DNA of 54,688 nucleotides from an uncultured Collinsella sp. (GCA_902478995.1 CABSNF010000002.1:1-54688), one strand, 5' to 3'. Counted from the stretch's first letter, positions 42,778-51,888 are shown. Made by a program: numbers and translations. Notes: generated from the letters alone by a model not told the origin.

Positions 42778-43761
42778 ATGGCCCAGCATGCCACTGACAA
42801 TATCGAAATGATGCCCGATAGCCCTGTTGCTCGCGAGGACCTGGGCGCGGGCGGCACCTCCCGCGGCGCCGGCGCTCGCTCGCCGCTGTTCTGGAAAGTC
42901 CTGCTGCTTTCGGTGGCAGTCGTCTGGGGCTACTCCTTTACGACCATGAAGGACGCGCTCGACACCATTCCGGTGTTCGAACTGCTCTACGTGCGCTTTC
43001 TGCCTGCGGCGTTGGTCATGTTTTTCATCTTCCACAAGCGCATCATCGCGCACCTCAACGCCCGCAACCTTATCGTCGGACTTGGCATGGGCGCACTTAT
43101 GTGGGCCGCCTACGCCCTGCAGACAGTCGGTCTGGCGCACACCACGGCGGGCAAGAATGCTTTTTTGACGGGCACGTATTGCATCGTTGTGCCGTTCGCG
43201 AGCTATTTTCTGAGCGGCGAAAAACTCACCCGCTATAACCTGGGCGCGGCGCTGCTGTGCTTGGCGGGCATTGGCTTGGTGGCGCTCGATAGCGTTGAAT
43301 TCAACATCGGTGATGTCATTACGCTGGCGGGTGCGGTCTTTTTCGCCATCCAGATGGCGGTGACTGCCAAGTACGGTCGCAAAATGGACATCAACGTCAT
43401 CACGTTTTGGATGTTTGTGGGCAACGGCGTGCTGAGCCTGGCAACGTCGCTGCTATTCGAGACCCAAGCGCCTCTGTCCGTGTGGACGCCGAGCTTTATC
43501 AGCGCGATGGCGTTTCTCTCGGTTGGTTGCACATGCGCGGCTCTGCTCATCCAAAACGTCGGCTTGGCGCATGTCTCGGCCTCGACGGGCTCACTGCTCC
43601 TTTCGATGGAGTCGCCTTCGGGCGTGCTGTTCTCGGTGCTGCTGATGGGGGAGGCGCTCACCTCGCGCCTGCTCGCCGGCTTCGCGCTCATCTTTCTTTC
43701 GATTATCTTGAGCGAGACGCATTTCGATTTCTTGCGCCGAAAATCACACCCGCAATTGTAA
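42778..43761 (+). CDS. EamA (DMT) family transporter
   Basis: A 327-residue drug/metabolite-superfamily transporter with ten membrane helices in two EamA repeats: LLSVAVVWGYSFTTMKDAL (first repeat) and ITLAGAVFFAIQMAVTAKYG (second repeat). The N-terminal 35 residues are polar and longer than usual. The direction and substrate cannot be read from sequence; family members export amino acids or metabolites. It is followed by a terminator. Confidence 0.92.
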   Translation: MAQHATDNIEMMPDSPVAREDLGAGGTSRGAGARSPLFWKVLLLSVAVVWGYSFTTMKDALDTIPVFELLYVRFLPAALVMFFIFHKRIIAHLNARNLIVGLGMGALMWAAYALQTVGLAHTTAGKNAFLTGTYCIVVPFASYFLSGEKLTRYNLGAALLCLAGIGLVALDSVEFNIGDVITLAGAVFFAIQMAVTAKYGRKMDINVITFWMFVGNGVLSLATSLLFETQAPLSVWTPSFISAMAFLSVGCTCAALLIQNVGLAHVSASTGSLLLSMESPSGVLFSVLLMGEALTSRLLAGFALIFLSIILSETHFDFLRRKSHPQL

Positions 43762-43773
43762 ACAACTTGTTGC

Positions 43774-43799
43774 GCCGCCCTCCCAGGGCGGCATTTTTA
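43774..43799 (+). terminator. Terminator of the EamA gene
   Basis: GCCGCCCT-CCC-AGGGCGGC then ATTTTT. Confidence 0.9.
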
Positions 43800-43824
43800 T
43801 GTCATGCCCTTACAGTTGTACCTT

Positions 43825-43846
43825 GCACTTTACGCTATCAAAGTGC
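43825..43846. promoter_or_regulatory. Inverted repeat upstream of the M20 gene
   Basis: GCACTTT-ACGCTATC-AAAGTGC, 31 bases before the start codon; it could be an operator or a leader hairpin. Confidence 0.4.
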
Positions 43847-43876
43847 GTGCTGCAAAAACGTTACTGGAGGGCTTCT

Positions 43877-45169
43877 ATGGCATCAGCTCTGTCCGATTTT
43901 CAACCGCAACCAGCGCCCCAGGCCACCGCGGCGGCGCAGGCCGCTATCGGTGACGGTCTTGTCGCAGAAGCTCAGGCTTTTGCAGACGAGCTCGCTGCAT
44001 GGCGACACGATCTACACCAGATGCCCGAGCTGGGTAACAATCTTCCGCAGACGTCTGCCTATATCCAGGCACGTCTGGACGAGATGGACATCCCCCATAC
44101 CACGCTAGTCGACGGTTCCTGCGTCGTTGGCCTGATCGGTGCCGGTGCGGCCGCTCAGGGCAATGGCACGTGCAAGGACGAGCAGGCCGGAACGGTCGTC
44201 ATGCTCCGAGGCGATATGGATGCCCTTCCCGTTGTCGAGGAATCCGGCGAGCCCTTTGCATCCACCAATGGCTGCATGCATGCTTGCGGTCACGATATGC
44301 ACGCGACGGCCCTGCTTGGTGCGGCGCGCCTGCTCAAGGCCCGCGAGGCCGAGCTTGTGGAGGCCAACGCTACCGTCAAGTTGCTGTTCCAGCCGGGCGA
44401 GGAGACCTTTGAGGGAGCACGCGCTGCCATCGCCGACGGCTTGCTCGAGAACCCGCGCCCTCAGGCGGCCTTTGCCATGCATGTCAACAGCCAGTCGCCG
44501 CTTGGCCTGGTGCTCTACGGCAGCCCGGCGCTCTCGGGTGTGTACGGTTTCCGCATCACGCTCCAGGGCAAGGGCGGCCACGGTTCCAGCCCCGAGATCT
44601 GCATCGACCCCATCACGGCCGGCGTCCACGTGCACCTGGCGCTCCAGGAGCTTATCTCCCGCGAGGTGCCGGCGGCCAAGGAAGTCGCACTTACCGTTGG
44701 TAAGTTCGCCGGCGGCTTGGCGGCCAACGTCATCCCCGACACCTGCGTGCTCGAGGGAACGCTGCGCGGCTTTGATGTTGAGCTCATGGCTCACCTAAAG
44801 ACCCGCATCGCGGAGGTCGTTAACGGCGTTGCTACGACCTATCGTACGCCGGCGACCATCGAGACGCTTTCGGATGTTCCGCCGCTTGTACTCGACAGCG
44901 ATATGACTCAGGCGTCGCTTGGCTACGTGGGCGCAGTGCTGCCCAAGACGGCTTTCTTGCCGCTTTTCCATGCCATGGCGAGTGAGGACTTCGCGCTTAT
45001 CTCGAGCAAGATCCCAAGTGCGTACTTTACCGTGGGCGCGGCCGTAACCGACACGGACGAACACTTTGCCCAGCACCATCCCAAGGCACGTTTTAACGAT
45101 GCCGAGCTGCCGCTCGGTGCCGCGGCCTATACCGCCGTCGCTTTGGGCTATATCGCCGACCACCGGTAG
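43877..45169 (+). CDS. M20 family amidohydrolase/peptidase
   Basis: A 430-residue zinc hydrolase related to N-acyl-amino-acid amidohydrolases and hippurate hydrolases. LRGDMDALPVVEESGEPFAS and the metal motif HACGHDMHATALLGA are present, as are FQPGEETFEGARAAI and ASEDFALISSKIPSAYFTVG with the distal ligand. A lid domain lies near 215-330. The ATG at 43877 follows CTGGAGGG. The exact substrate is unknown. It is cytoplasmic. The stop codon lies inside a nested hairpin. Confidence 0.92.
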   Translation: MASALSDFQPQPAPQATAAAQAAIGDGLVAEAQAFADELAAWRHDLHQMPELGNNLPQTSAYIQARLDEMDIPHTTLVDGSCVVGLIGAGAAAQGNGTCKDEQAGTVVMLRGDMDALPVVEESGEPFASTNGCMHACGHDMHATALLGAARLLKAREAELVEANATVKLLFQPGEETFEGARAAIADGLLENPRPQAAFAMHVNSQSPLGLVLYGSPALSGVYGFRITLQGKGGHGSSPEICIDPITAGVHVHLALQELISREVPAAKEVALTVGKFAGGLAANVIPDTCVLEGTLRGFDVELMAHLKTRIAEVVNGVATTYRTPATIETLSDVPPLVLDSDMTQASLGYVGAVLPKTAFLPLFHAMASEDFALISSKIPSAYFTVGAAVTDTDEHFAQHHPKARFNDAELPLGAAAYTAVALGYIADHR

Positions 45170-45252
45170 CACCCAACCTTGCCTTTCAAGCCTGCGGGCA
45201 TGGCCGTAAGGCCTATGCCCTTGTCTTTCAAGGCAATCTTGGGCACTACCGG
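45163..45252 (+). repeat. Nested hairpin across the M20 stop codon (family B)
   Basis: Three nested outer helices: CCGGTAG/CTACCGG, CCCAA/TTGGG and TTGCCTT/AAGGCAA. The inner stem GGGCAT-GGCC-GTAA-GGCC-T-ATGCCC (45196-45220) has a single bulged T. The left arm contains the TAG stop codon. The inner hairpin matches those after metG and htpG. Confidence 0.85.
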
Positions 45253-45291
45253 CGCCCGGCGCAGGCTATTCGTTTGTCTAAAAGGAGCAGT

Positions 45292-46596
45292 ATGCCCCAG
45301 CAGCGTAAGTTCTTCCCCGGCTGGCTCGTGGTGGCCTCCGGCTTCGTGATCATGGCCACGTGTTACACGATTTTCGTCAACTGCATGAGCCTGTTCCAGC
45401 CGCTGATCGTCAGCAACCTGGGTATTTCCCTTGCGCAGTACAACGTCTCCAATGCCATCTCCACCGTGGTGAGTGTCGTGGGTTCGCTCGTTATCGGTCA
45501 TGTTGCCGATAAGGTGAGTGGCCGCGTATTGGGCTCGCTTACCGTTATCGCTACCTCGGCGGTGCTTGCCGGCATGAGCTTTGTCGGTGAGCTGTGGCAG
45601 GTCTACGTGCTCTTTGCCGTTTCGGGCTGCTTCGCTGTGGCCTCGACCCGTCTGCTCATTAGCCTTGTGACCGCCAACTGGTTTACCGCTAAACGCGGCC
45701 TTGCCATTTCCATCGCACTTTCGGGCTCGGGCTTTGGCGGAGCCATTCTCTCGCCGATCGTGAGCTCTCTTATCGTGAGTGTGGGCTGGCGCTCTGCGTT
45801 CCTGGTACTCGCTGCCGTCTGCATGGTGGCGGCACTGCCCATCACGGCTTACTCCTTCCGCACCAAGCCTTCCGAGATCGGCCTTAAGCCGCTCGGCGAG
45901 AACCCGGGCGATCCGTCCGTCTCGACGGCTGGCGATAAGGACGAGCACACGGCGCCCGAGGTTAGCGTCGGCTGGTCTCGTATCAAGAAGAGCCCGGCGT
46001 TTTGGCTGCTCGTCGTCGCCTTCCTCTTTATGGGTCTCGTTAACGGCGCCATCTTGCCCAACCAGGTCACCAACATGACGAGTGTTACCGTCAACGGCGC
46101 CAAGATCGTCACGGGCGGCCACGATCCCATGTGGGCAGGTACCGTGCTTTCGGCCTACATGGTCACCGTCGTTATCGCCAAGATTTCGCTCGGTGCGATC
46201 TATGACCGCTTTGGTCTGCGCTTTGGCAATATCCTTGGCTCCATTGCGTGCATTATCGCCTGCGTCGCCCTGTGCTTCCCCGCGACCGATCTTGGTCCCA
46301 TCGTGGCTGCCGTGAGCTTTGGTATCGGAACGTGCATGGGCACCATCACGCCTACCATCGCCGCGTCCGAGCAGTTTGGCATGGCCGACCTCGGTAAGGT
46401 CACGGGCACCATTACCTCGCTCGAGATGGTCGGCGGCACCGTGGGCGCCATTGTCTCGGGCGTGCTGTTCGATGCCACGGGCTCCTTTGCGAGCACCTGG
46501 ATCGTGTGCCTGGCGTGCTCCGTGGTCATGCTCGTGTTCCTGCTGGCATCCGAGCCCATCGCCGCCAAGCTGCGCGCGAGCGTGGCGGGGGAGTAG
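45292..46596 (+). CDS. MFS transporter (OFA-like)
   Basis: A 434-residue major facilitator with 12 predicted helices. The start follows AAAGGAG. The opening GWLVVASGFVIMATCYTIFV and the cytoplasmic loop before helix 7 resemble oxalate/formate antiporter (OFA) relatives, which move small carboxylates. GHVADKVSGRVLGSL is the loop 2-3 MFS motif. The substrate is not certain; a monocarboxylate is plausible. Confidence 0.88.
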   Translation: MPQQRKFFPGWLVVASGFVIMATCYTIFVNCMSLFQPLIVSNLGISLAQYNVSNAISTVVSVVGSLVIGHVADKVSGRVLGSLTVIATSAVLAGMSFVGELWQVYVLFAVSGCFAVASTRLLISLVTANWFTAKRGLAISIALSGSGFGGAILSPIVSSLIVSVGWRSAFLVLAAVCMVAALPITAYSFRTKPSEIGLKPLGENPGDPSVSTAGDKDEHTAPEVSVGWSRIKKSPAFWLLVVAFLFMGLVNGAILPNQVTNMTSVTVNGAKIVTGGHDPMWAGTVLSAYMVTVVIAKISLGAIYDRFGLRFGNILGSIACIIACVALCFPATDLGPIVAAVSFGIGTCMGTITPTIAASEQFGMADLGKVTGTITSLEMVGGTVGAIVSGVLFDATGSFASTWIVCLACSVVMLVFLLASEPIAAKLRASVAGE

Positions 46597-46632
46597 GTAG
46601 GCCAAAGCGCATCGCCGCTTGTCCGCTTCGTC

Positions 46633-46716
46633 CGCGGCGGCGCGTCTGGCCGAACGAGTCCCCATACCCTCGTTCGGTCAGGCGCGCCGCCGCGTTGCTG
46701 CTTTGTGCCGTATAAT
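46633..46716 (+). promoter_or_regulatory. Nested hairpin and hisS -10
   Basis: CGCGGCGGCGCG (46633-46644) pairs with CGCGCCGCCGCG (46683-46694), enclosing CCGAACGAG/CTCGTTCGG (46650-46658 with 46669-46677). A consensus TATAAT is at 46711-46716, so the right arm of the hairpin covers the -35 position. It may also end the MFS transcript. Confidence 0.65.
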
Positions 46717-46758
46717 GTCCACTACCTATGACGCGATACAAAAGAAAGGTGTTTGCCC

Positions 46759-48072
46759 ATGCAGGCACAGAAGGCGGAGGGAACCCGCGACCTTATCGGC
46801 GCCGAGATGCGCGCCTGGCAAAAGATGCAGCAGATTGCGGCCGGCGTGTTCGAGCCGTTTGGTTTTAAACCCATCGAGACGCCCGCGATCGAGCAGGTTG
46901 ACGTGTTTGTCCACGGTATCGGCCAGTCGACCGACGTCGTGCGCAAGGAAATGTTCCGCGTGTTCAGCGGTGCCAACCTGGAGCGCGTCTTTACCGAGGG
47001 CACCGACACCAAACTCAAGCCCAAGCAGCGCCTGGCACTTCGCCCCGAGGGCACGGCCGGCGTGGTGCGCGCCGTCGTCGAGAACAATCTGGTGCCCCAG
47101 GGCTCCACGCCGTTTAAGGCTTACTACGCCGAGGCCATGTTCCGCGGCGAGCGTCCCCAGAAGGGCCGCCTGCGCCAGTTCCACCAGGTGGGCATCGAGT
47201 GGCTCGGCGCTCCCGATCCGGCGGCAGACGCCGAGTGCATCATCATGCTCATGGAGTTCTACAAGCGCCTGGGCTTCGATCTTTCCAAGCTTCGTCTGCT
47301 CATCAACTCGATGGGTGACGCCCAGTGCCGTCCGGCTTATCGCGAGCAGGTTAAGCAGTTCATCCTCGATCACGCCGACGAGATGTGCGATGAGTGCCGC
47401 GAGCGCGCCGAGCTCAACCCGCTGCGTGCCTTCGACTGCAAGAACGACCACTGCCGCGAGATCATGGCCGAGGCTCCGCTGATGGGTGACAACCTGTGCG
47501 ATGAGTGCCGCGAGCACTACGAGCAGGTCAAGCGCTATCTGGATGCCGCCGGTATCGAGTATGTCGAGGATCCCACCTTGGTGCGCGGCCTGGACTACTA
47601 CACCCGTACTGTCTTTGAGGTCGAGGCCCCTGGCGCCGGCGTCGGCTCCATCGGCGGCGGCGGCCGCTACGATGGCCTGGTCGAGCTCGAGGGTGGCAAG
47701 CCCACGGCGGGCGTCGGCTTTGCTGTCGGTTTTGAGCGCGCCCTGCTGGCCCTGCAGGCCTTTGGCAGCGATTTGGGTGCCGATGAGGCCCCGTGCGTCT
47801 ATGTCGCCAACGCCGGCAAGGAGCTGCGTCAGAACGTCTTTGCCATTACGCAGGAGCTTCGCGCCGCAGGTATCGTGACCGAGGCCGACTATCAGGGTCG
47901 TTCGCTCAAGGCCCAGTTTAAGCAAGCCGATAAGGTAGGCGCCAAGCTCATCTTGGTCCTGGGTGGCGACGAGCTTGCCGCCGGCAAGGTCAAAGTGCGC
48001 GACATGCAGAGCCATGACGAGGTGCTCGCCGATCTGGACAACGTCGTCGAGGCGGTTCGCGAGCGCCTGTAG
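46759..48072 (+). CDS. hisS: Histidyl-tRNA synthetase
   Basis: Class II synthetase charging tRNA-His. It has 437 residues: EGTRDLIGAEM at the N-terminus, motif 2 (FRGERPQKGRLRQFHQVGIE), the HisA motif LVRGLDYYTRTVFEV, a GGGGRYDGLV motif, and a C-terminal anticodon domain. A cysteine-rich insert (CDECRERAELNPLRAFDCKN, then CDECREHYEQ) is common in Gram-positive and anaerobe HisRS. The ATG at 46759 has GAAAGGTG upstream. No T-box is seen. Confidence 0.97.
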   Translation: MQAQKAEGTRDLIGAEMRAWQKMQQIAAGVFEPFGFKPIETPAIEQVDVFVHGIGQSTDVVRKEMFRVFSGANLERVFTEGTDTKLKPKQRLALRPEGTAGVVRAVVENNLVPQGSTPFKAYYAEAMFRGERPQKGRLRQFHQVGIEWLGAPDPAADAECIIMLMEFYKRLGFDLSKLRLLINSMGDAQCRPAYREQVKQFILDHADEMCDECRERAELNPLRAFDCKNDHCREIMAEAPLMGDNLCDECREHYEQVKRYLDAAGIEYVEDPTLVRGLDYYTRTVFEVEAPGAGVGSIGGGGRYDGLVELEGGKPTAGVGFAVGFERALLALQAFGSDLGADEAPCVYVANAGKELRQNVFAITQELRAAGIVTEADYQGRSLKAQFKQADKVGAKLILVLGGDELAAGKVKVRDMQSHDEVLADLDNVVEAVRERL

Positions 48073-48127
48073 CGCATCTTTTTGAGCTTCGGGCCTGCTA
48101 ACGTGCCCTGCTCATGGAGAGCGATTG

Positions 48128-48170
48128 TTACGGGGGTGTTTCGCTTTTATGCGGAATGCCCCCGTTTACG
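48128..48170 (+). terminator. hisS terminator
   Basis: ACGGGGG (48130-48136) pairs with CCCCCGT (48159-48165), with an inner TTTCGC/GCGGAA; a short TTT follows. Confidence 0.65.
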
Positions 48171-48228
48171 TATGCCGCCCACCGAGAAATACGACCATTT
48201 AGGGCAAAAACCTTTGCAATGCAGAAAA

Positions 48229-48285
48229 TACTTTTGTGTGGTAAAGCGCAATCAGTGTCGAAAGTATTTCTCAAGCGCCTATAAT
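48229..48285 (+). promoter_or_regulatory. ppc promoter with inverted repeat
   Basis: TATAAT is at 48280-48285. Upstream, AGAAAATACTTT and AAAGTATTTCT form an inverted repeat with a one-base bulge; the second arm covers the -35 region, where a regulator could bind. No clear -35 hexamer. Confidence 0.5.
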
Positions 48286-48329
48286 GAATACCGCATGTTA
48301 CGTGCATAGAAGGAGGAATGGGAGGAAAC

Positions 48330-51143
48330 GTGGCTGAGAACCTAAGCAACCAGTCTGTACCCGAAGCCGCGGCGCGCGTCGCTGCCGTGGTCAACCGCCT
48401 CGTTAACCGAATCGGCTCGAATGCCGAGTCCAGGGAGCGTCTCGCCGAGATCGAGATCCCCGAGGAGCTGCGCGACAATCTGGCGCTGTTCTTGCGCCTG
48501 GAGCGCCGTGTGCTTAGCGAGTATGATCCCGAGATCGCGGACCTGTTCGACAAGATTTTGACAGCCGAGATTGTGGTCAATGCCGGCAACCCCGGTACCT
48601 GCGCTGCCGACGAAGCCGTCGACGAGCAGGGCGTGCCCACCGCCGACGAGCCCACTGCCGTGGCATTTCGTGAGGTCGTCGATTTGATCGACAGCCTGCC
48701 GCTCGATAAGCAGCAGGTCATCGTTCGCGCCTTTACGAGCTTTTTCCATCTGGCAAACCTGTCGGAGGAGAACTACCGTGTGGCGCAGCTGCGCGAGCGC
48801 GAGGCCGGTGCGTCGACCGATACCGAGGTCGATCCTGCCAACGAGCTTACCGTTGCCTATCACCAGCTGGTGAATGAGCTGGGTGTCGAGGGTGCCAACG
48901 AGCTGCTCGACAAGCTCGAGTTCCACCCTGTCTTTACCGCACATCCCACCGAGGCCCGTCGTAAGGCCGTCGAGGGCAAGATCCGCCGTATCTCCAACCT
49001 GCTGGAGGAGCGTCCGCGTCTGGGCGGCTCCGACCTGGTGGAGAACGAGCGCCATATGCTGCAGGAGATCGACGCCCTGGTGCGTACGAGTCCCATCGCG
49101 CTCAAGAAGCCCACGCCGGTCGAGGAAGCCGATACCATCATCGACATCTTCGATAACACGCTGTTCGACGTTATCCCCGTTATCTATCGTCGTTTTGACG
49201 ATTGGGTGCTGGGCGACAAGGCCGGTACTGTGCCGCCGCTGTGCCCGGCGTTCTTCCATCCCGGCAGCTGGATCGGTTCCGACCGCGACGGTAACCCCAA
49301 CGTCACCGCCAAGGTGAGCCGTGAGGTCGCCGCCAAGTACTTTACGCACATGGTGCTCAAGCTCGAGGACAAGTGCCGCCACATCGGCCGCAACCTCACG
49401 CTCGAGGCTACCTACAGCAAGCCGTCGGCCGAGCTCATTAACCTGTGGAACCATCAGGTCGAGATGAGCCCTCGTTACACGGCCCGCGCCGAGCTGATCT
49501 CCGAGCACGAGCCGCATCGCGCCGTCATGCTCGTCATGGCCGACCGCCTGAACGCCACCGTCCGTCGTATCACCGACACCATGTACCACAGCGCCGACGA
49601 GTTCCTGGATGACCTGCGCGTCGTCCAGCGTTCGCTGGCCGCCTGCGGTGCCGTCCGTGCTGCCTACGGCCCGGTCCAAACCATCATCTGGCAGGTCGAG
49701 TCCTTCGGCTTCCATATGGTCGAGATGGAGTTCCGTCAGCACTCCGTGGTGCATGCCCGCGCCCTTAAGGATATCCACGAGAACGGTATCCATGGCGACC
49801 TGCAGCCCATGACGCGCGAGGTCATCGATACCTTCCGCGCTATCGGCTCCATCCAAAAGCGCTACGGCAAGAAGATGGCGCACCGCTACATCATCTCGTT
49901 TACCAAGAGCGCTCAGCATGTGGCCGACGTCTTTGAGCTGGCGCACCTGTCCTTTGCACACGAGGAGGATGTCCCCGAGCTCGACGTGATCCCGTTGTTC
50001 GAGCAGCTCGAGGACCTCGAGGGCTGCGTCGACGTGCTCGATCAGATGCTTACGCTGCCCGTGGTGCAAAAGCGCCTTGCCCAGACCAACCGCCGCATGG
50101 AGGTCATGCTGGGCTATTCCGACTCTTCCAAGGATGCCGGTCCTACCACGGCCATGCTCGCGCTGCACTCCGCGCAGGAGCGCATCGCCAAGTGGGCAGA
50201 GAAGAACGATATCGACCTGGTGCTCATGCACGGTCGCGGCGGTGCCGTGGGCCGTGGCGGCGGCCCGGCCAACAAGGCCGTGCTGGCGCAGCCCAAGGGT
50301 TCGGTCAACTGCTTCTTTAAGCTTACCGAGCAGGGCGAAGTCATCTTTGCCCGTTACGGCAACCGCACGCTGGCTCAGCGCCATGTTGAGTCCGTTGCCG
50401 CCGCAACGCTTTTGCAGTCGGCCCCGAGTGTCGAGAAGACCAACACCGAGACCACGCAGAAGTTCTGGGATATGGCCGAGAAGCTCAACACTGCAAGCCA
50501 CGAACGCTATCTGGACCTGCTGAACACCGAGGACTTTACACCGTGGTTCTCGACCGTGACGCCGCTGACCGAGGTCGGTCTGCTGCCGATCGGCTCGCGT
50601 CCCGCCAAGCGCGGTCTGGGCGCCAAGTCGCTCGATGACCTGCGTACCATCCCGTGGATCTTCAGCTGGAGCCAGGCGCGCATTAACCTGGCCGCTTGGT
50701 ACGGTCTGGGCACCGCCTGCGAGCAGCTTGGCGATCTTGACCAGCTCAAGGCTGCCTACCAGGAGTGGCCGTTCTTCCGCACCTTTATCGACAACATCGA
50801 GATGTCGATTGCTAAGACCGATCAGCGCATCGCCAAGATGTATCTGCATCTGGGCGACCGCGATGATCTGTCCAAGAAGGTCTTTACCGAGATGCAGCTC
50901 ACCCGTAAGTGGGTCCTTGCCATCGTCGGTGATGAGTGGCCGCTGCAGCGTCGTCGCGTGCTCGGCTGCGCCGTTCGCGTGCGTAACCCCTACGTCGACG
51001 CTCTGTCCATCGCCCAGGTCCGCGCCCTTCGCGAGGTGCGCATGAATCAGGACGAGATGGCCGAGGAGAAGAAGGCCGAGTACATGAGCCTGATTCTTTC
51101 GACTGTGACCGGCGTCTCGGCAGGATTGCAGAACACGGGGTAA
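48330..51143 (+). CDS. ppc: Phosphoenolpyruvate carboxylase
   Basis: Makes oxaloacetate from PEP and bicarbonate, refilling the TCA/succinate branch. I prefer the GTG at 48330 (937 residues, GGGAGG 4 bases upstream); the ATG at 48318 (941 residues) has AGGAGG only one base away. Motifs: catalytic VFTAHPTEARR, GSDRDGNPNVT, MLGYSDSSKDAG, the glycine loop HGRGGAVGRGGGP, and a QNTG C-terminus. Normal length for bacterial enzymes. Confidence 0.97.
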   Translation: MAENLSNQSVPEAAARVAAVVNRLVNRIGSNAESRERLAEIEIPEELRDNLALFLRLERRVLSEYDPEIADLFDKILTAEIVVNAGNPGTCAADEAVDEQGVPTADEPTAVAFREVVDLIDSLPLDKQQVIVRAFTSFFHLANLSEENYRVAQLREREAGASTDTEVDPANELTVAYHQLVNELGVEGANELLDKLEFHPVFTAHPTEARRKAVEGKIRRISNLLEERPRLGGSDLVENERHMLQEIDALVRTSPIALKKPTPVEEADTIIDIFDNTLFDVIPVIYRRFDDWVLGDKAGTVPPLCPAFFHPGSWIGSDRDGNPNVTAKVSREVAAKYFTHMVLKLEDKCRHIGRNLTLEATYSKPSAELINLWNHQVEMSPRYTARAELISEHEPHRAVMLVMADRLNATVRRITDTMYHSADEFLDDLRVVQRSLAACGAVRAAYGPVQTIIWQVESFGFHMVEMEFRQHSVVHARALKDIHENGIHGDLQPMTREVIDTFRAIGSIQKRYGKKMAHRYIISFTKSAQHVADVFELAHLSFAHEEDVPELDVIPLFEQLEDLEGCVDVLDQMLTLPVVQKRLAQTNRRMEVMLGYSDSSKDAGPTTAMLALHSAQERIAKWAEKNDIDLVLMHGRGGAVGRGGGPANKAVLAQPKGSVNCFFKLTEQGEVIFARYGNRTLAQRHVESVAAATLLQSAPSVEKTNTETTQKFWDMAEKLNTASHERYLDLLNTEDFTPWFSTVTPLTEVGLLPIGSRPAKRGLGAKSLDDLRTIPWIFSWSQARINLAAWYGLGTACEQLGDLDQLKAAYQEWPFFRTFIDNIEMSIAKTDQRIAKMYLHLGDRDDLSKKVFTEMQLTRKWVLAIVGDEWPLQRRRVLGCAVRVRNPYVDALSIAQVRALREVRMNQDEMAEEKKAEYMSLILSTVTGVSAGLQNTG

Positions 51144-51164
51144 TCGATAGTCCTGTAGTCGTCC

Positions 51165-51291
51165 GGGCCCGCCATTAGTTTACTTTTAGGCACGTCCTCG
51201 GACATGCAAGAAGCCCTCGCTGCGCACTTCGTGCGGCGAGGGCTTCTTGCGTCCTGCGGAGTGTGCCTAAAAGTAAACTAATGGCGGGCCC
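51165..51291. repeat. Giant nested palindrome (family C, left copy)
   Basis: Outer arms of 29 perfect bases (51165-51193 with 51263-51291). Inside: GTCCTCGGACAT, then a 15-bp stem GCAAGAAGCCCTCGC/GCGAGGGCTTCTTGC tipped by CGCAC-TTC-GTGCG, then GTCCTGCGGA. The core recurs at 54119-54183, but the outer arms there are unrelated. Confidence 0.92.
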
Positions 51292-51834
51292 TGCGATGTC
51301 CGGTCTTCAGTGGATTACTGCTGGGGGAATTAATGGCGCGCTTCGCGCGTTTGGAAGGGGCTTCGTGCTGCGGAATGCATTCAGAGGGAAACCCATCGGG
51401 TCCTTTCGTCCTCGGTTTTCGGCGGATCAGCCGCTGGGTGAGGGTGGTGCTTGGGGCGACGTGCAAAAAACGGAGTTTTCAGCAGCCAATGATTGATGCA
51501 TAGGACCATGGGTGGCGTTTGCGGTCTTTGTTGATGCCTTTGCACGCTAATTGGGGCCTTGGTTATGTTCATATATGGCTGGTTTCTCGCCGCATGCTAT
51601 CCAGATGGGTCGAGTCATGAGGACTATCTACCTTTTGAAAGATTTTTGGCACCAAAATCTTATCCCGCGATGCTGAATACTCGCAAAAATGCACGCTCCG
51701 GAGGGTACTACCCAGTTATGGCCAGAAATCCATGCGCCATCTTATGCAATTAATTAACGAATTTATGCAAAATGGCTTACGTGCGTACGTCTCGGACTAG
51801 ATGTTTGCCTCGGCGCTGCGTAAATCATCCTGTC
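51292..51834. other. Non-coding region with small palindromes
   Basis: No convincing gene: open frames are short and overlap on both strands. Visible signals are CGCGC-TTC-GCGCG near 51336, AAAAC-GGA-GTTTT near 51466-51478, a hairpin AAGATTTT-GG/CC-AAAATCTT (51639-51661), and an A/T-rich patch with ATGCAA twice (about 51741-51772). The composition is less GC-rich than the genes. Confidence 0.6.
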
Positions 51835-51852
51835 TATAGTGTCTTTGACAGG

Positions 51853-51888
51853 CGGCCGCGGTCCCGTTTGGGGTCGCGGCCGTTTTGT
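51853..51888 (+). terminator. Terminator in the larA leader
   Basis: CGGCCGCG (51853-51860) pairs with CGCGGCCG (51875-51882), with an inner GTCCC/GGGGT, and TTTTGTT follows. CCTGTC...GACAGG lies just before it, and TATAGT (51835-51840) could be a -10. Upstream there is no gene for 700 bases, so this ends a short leader RNA or attenuates larA. Confidence 0.65.

Noticed and set aside
11557..48329. T-box leaders for metG, serS and hisS
   Set aside because: I looked for the AGGGUGGNACCGCG-like T-box and specifier loop upstream of each and found none; the leaders are too short.
51263..51753. Short frames at 51263-51496 and 51559-51753 as genes
   Set aside because: No ribosome sites, no recognisable protein features, and they overlap palindromes and frames on the other strand.
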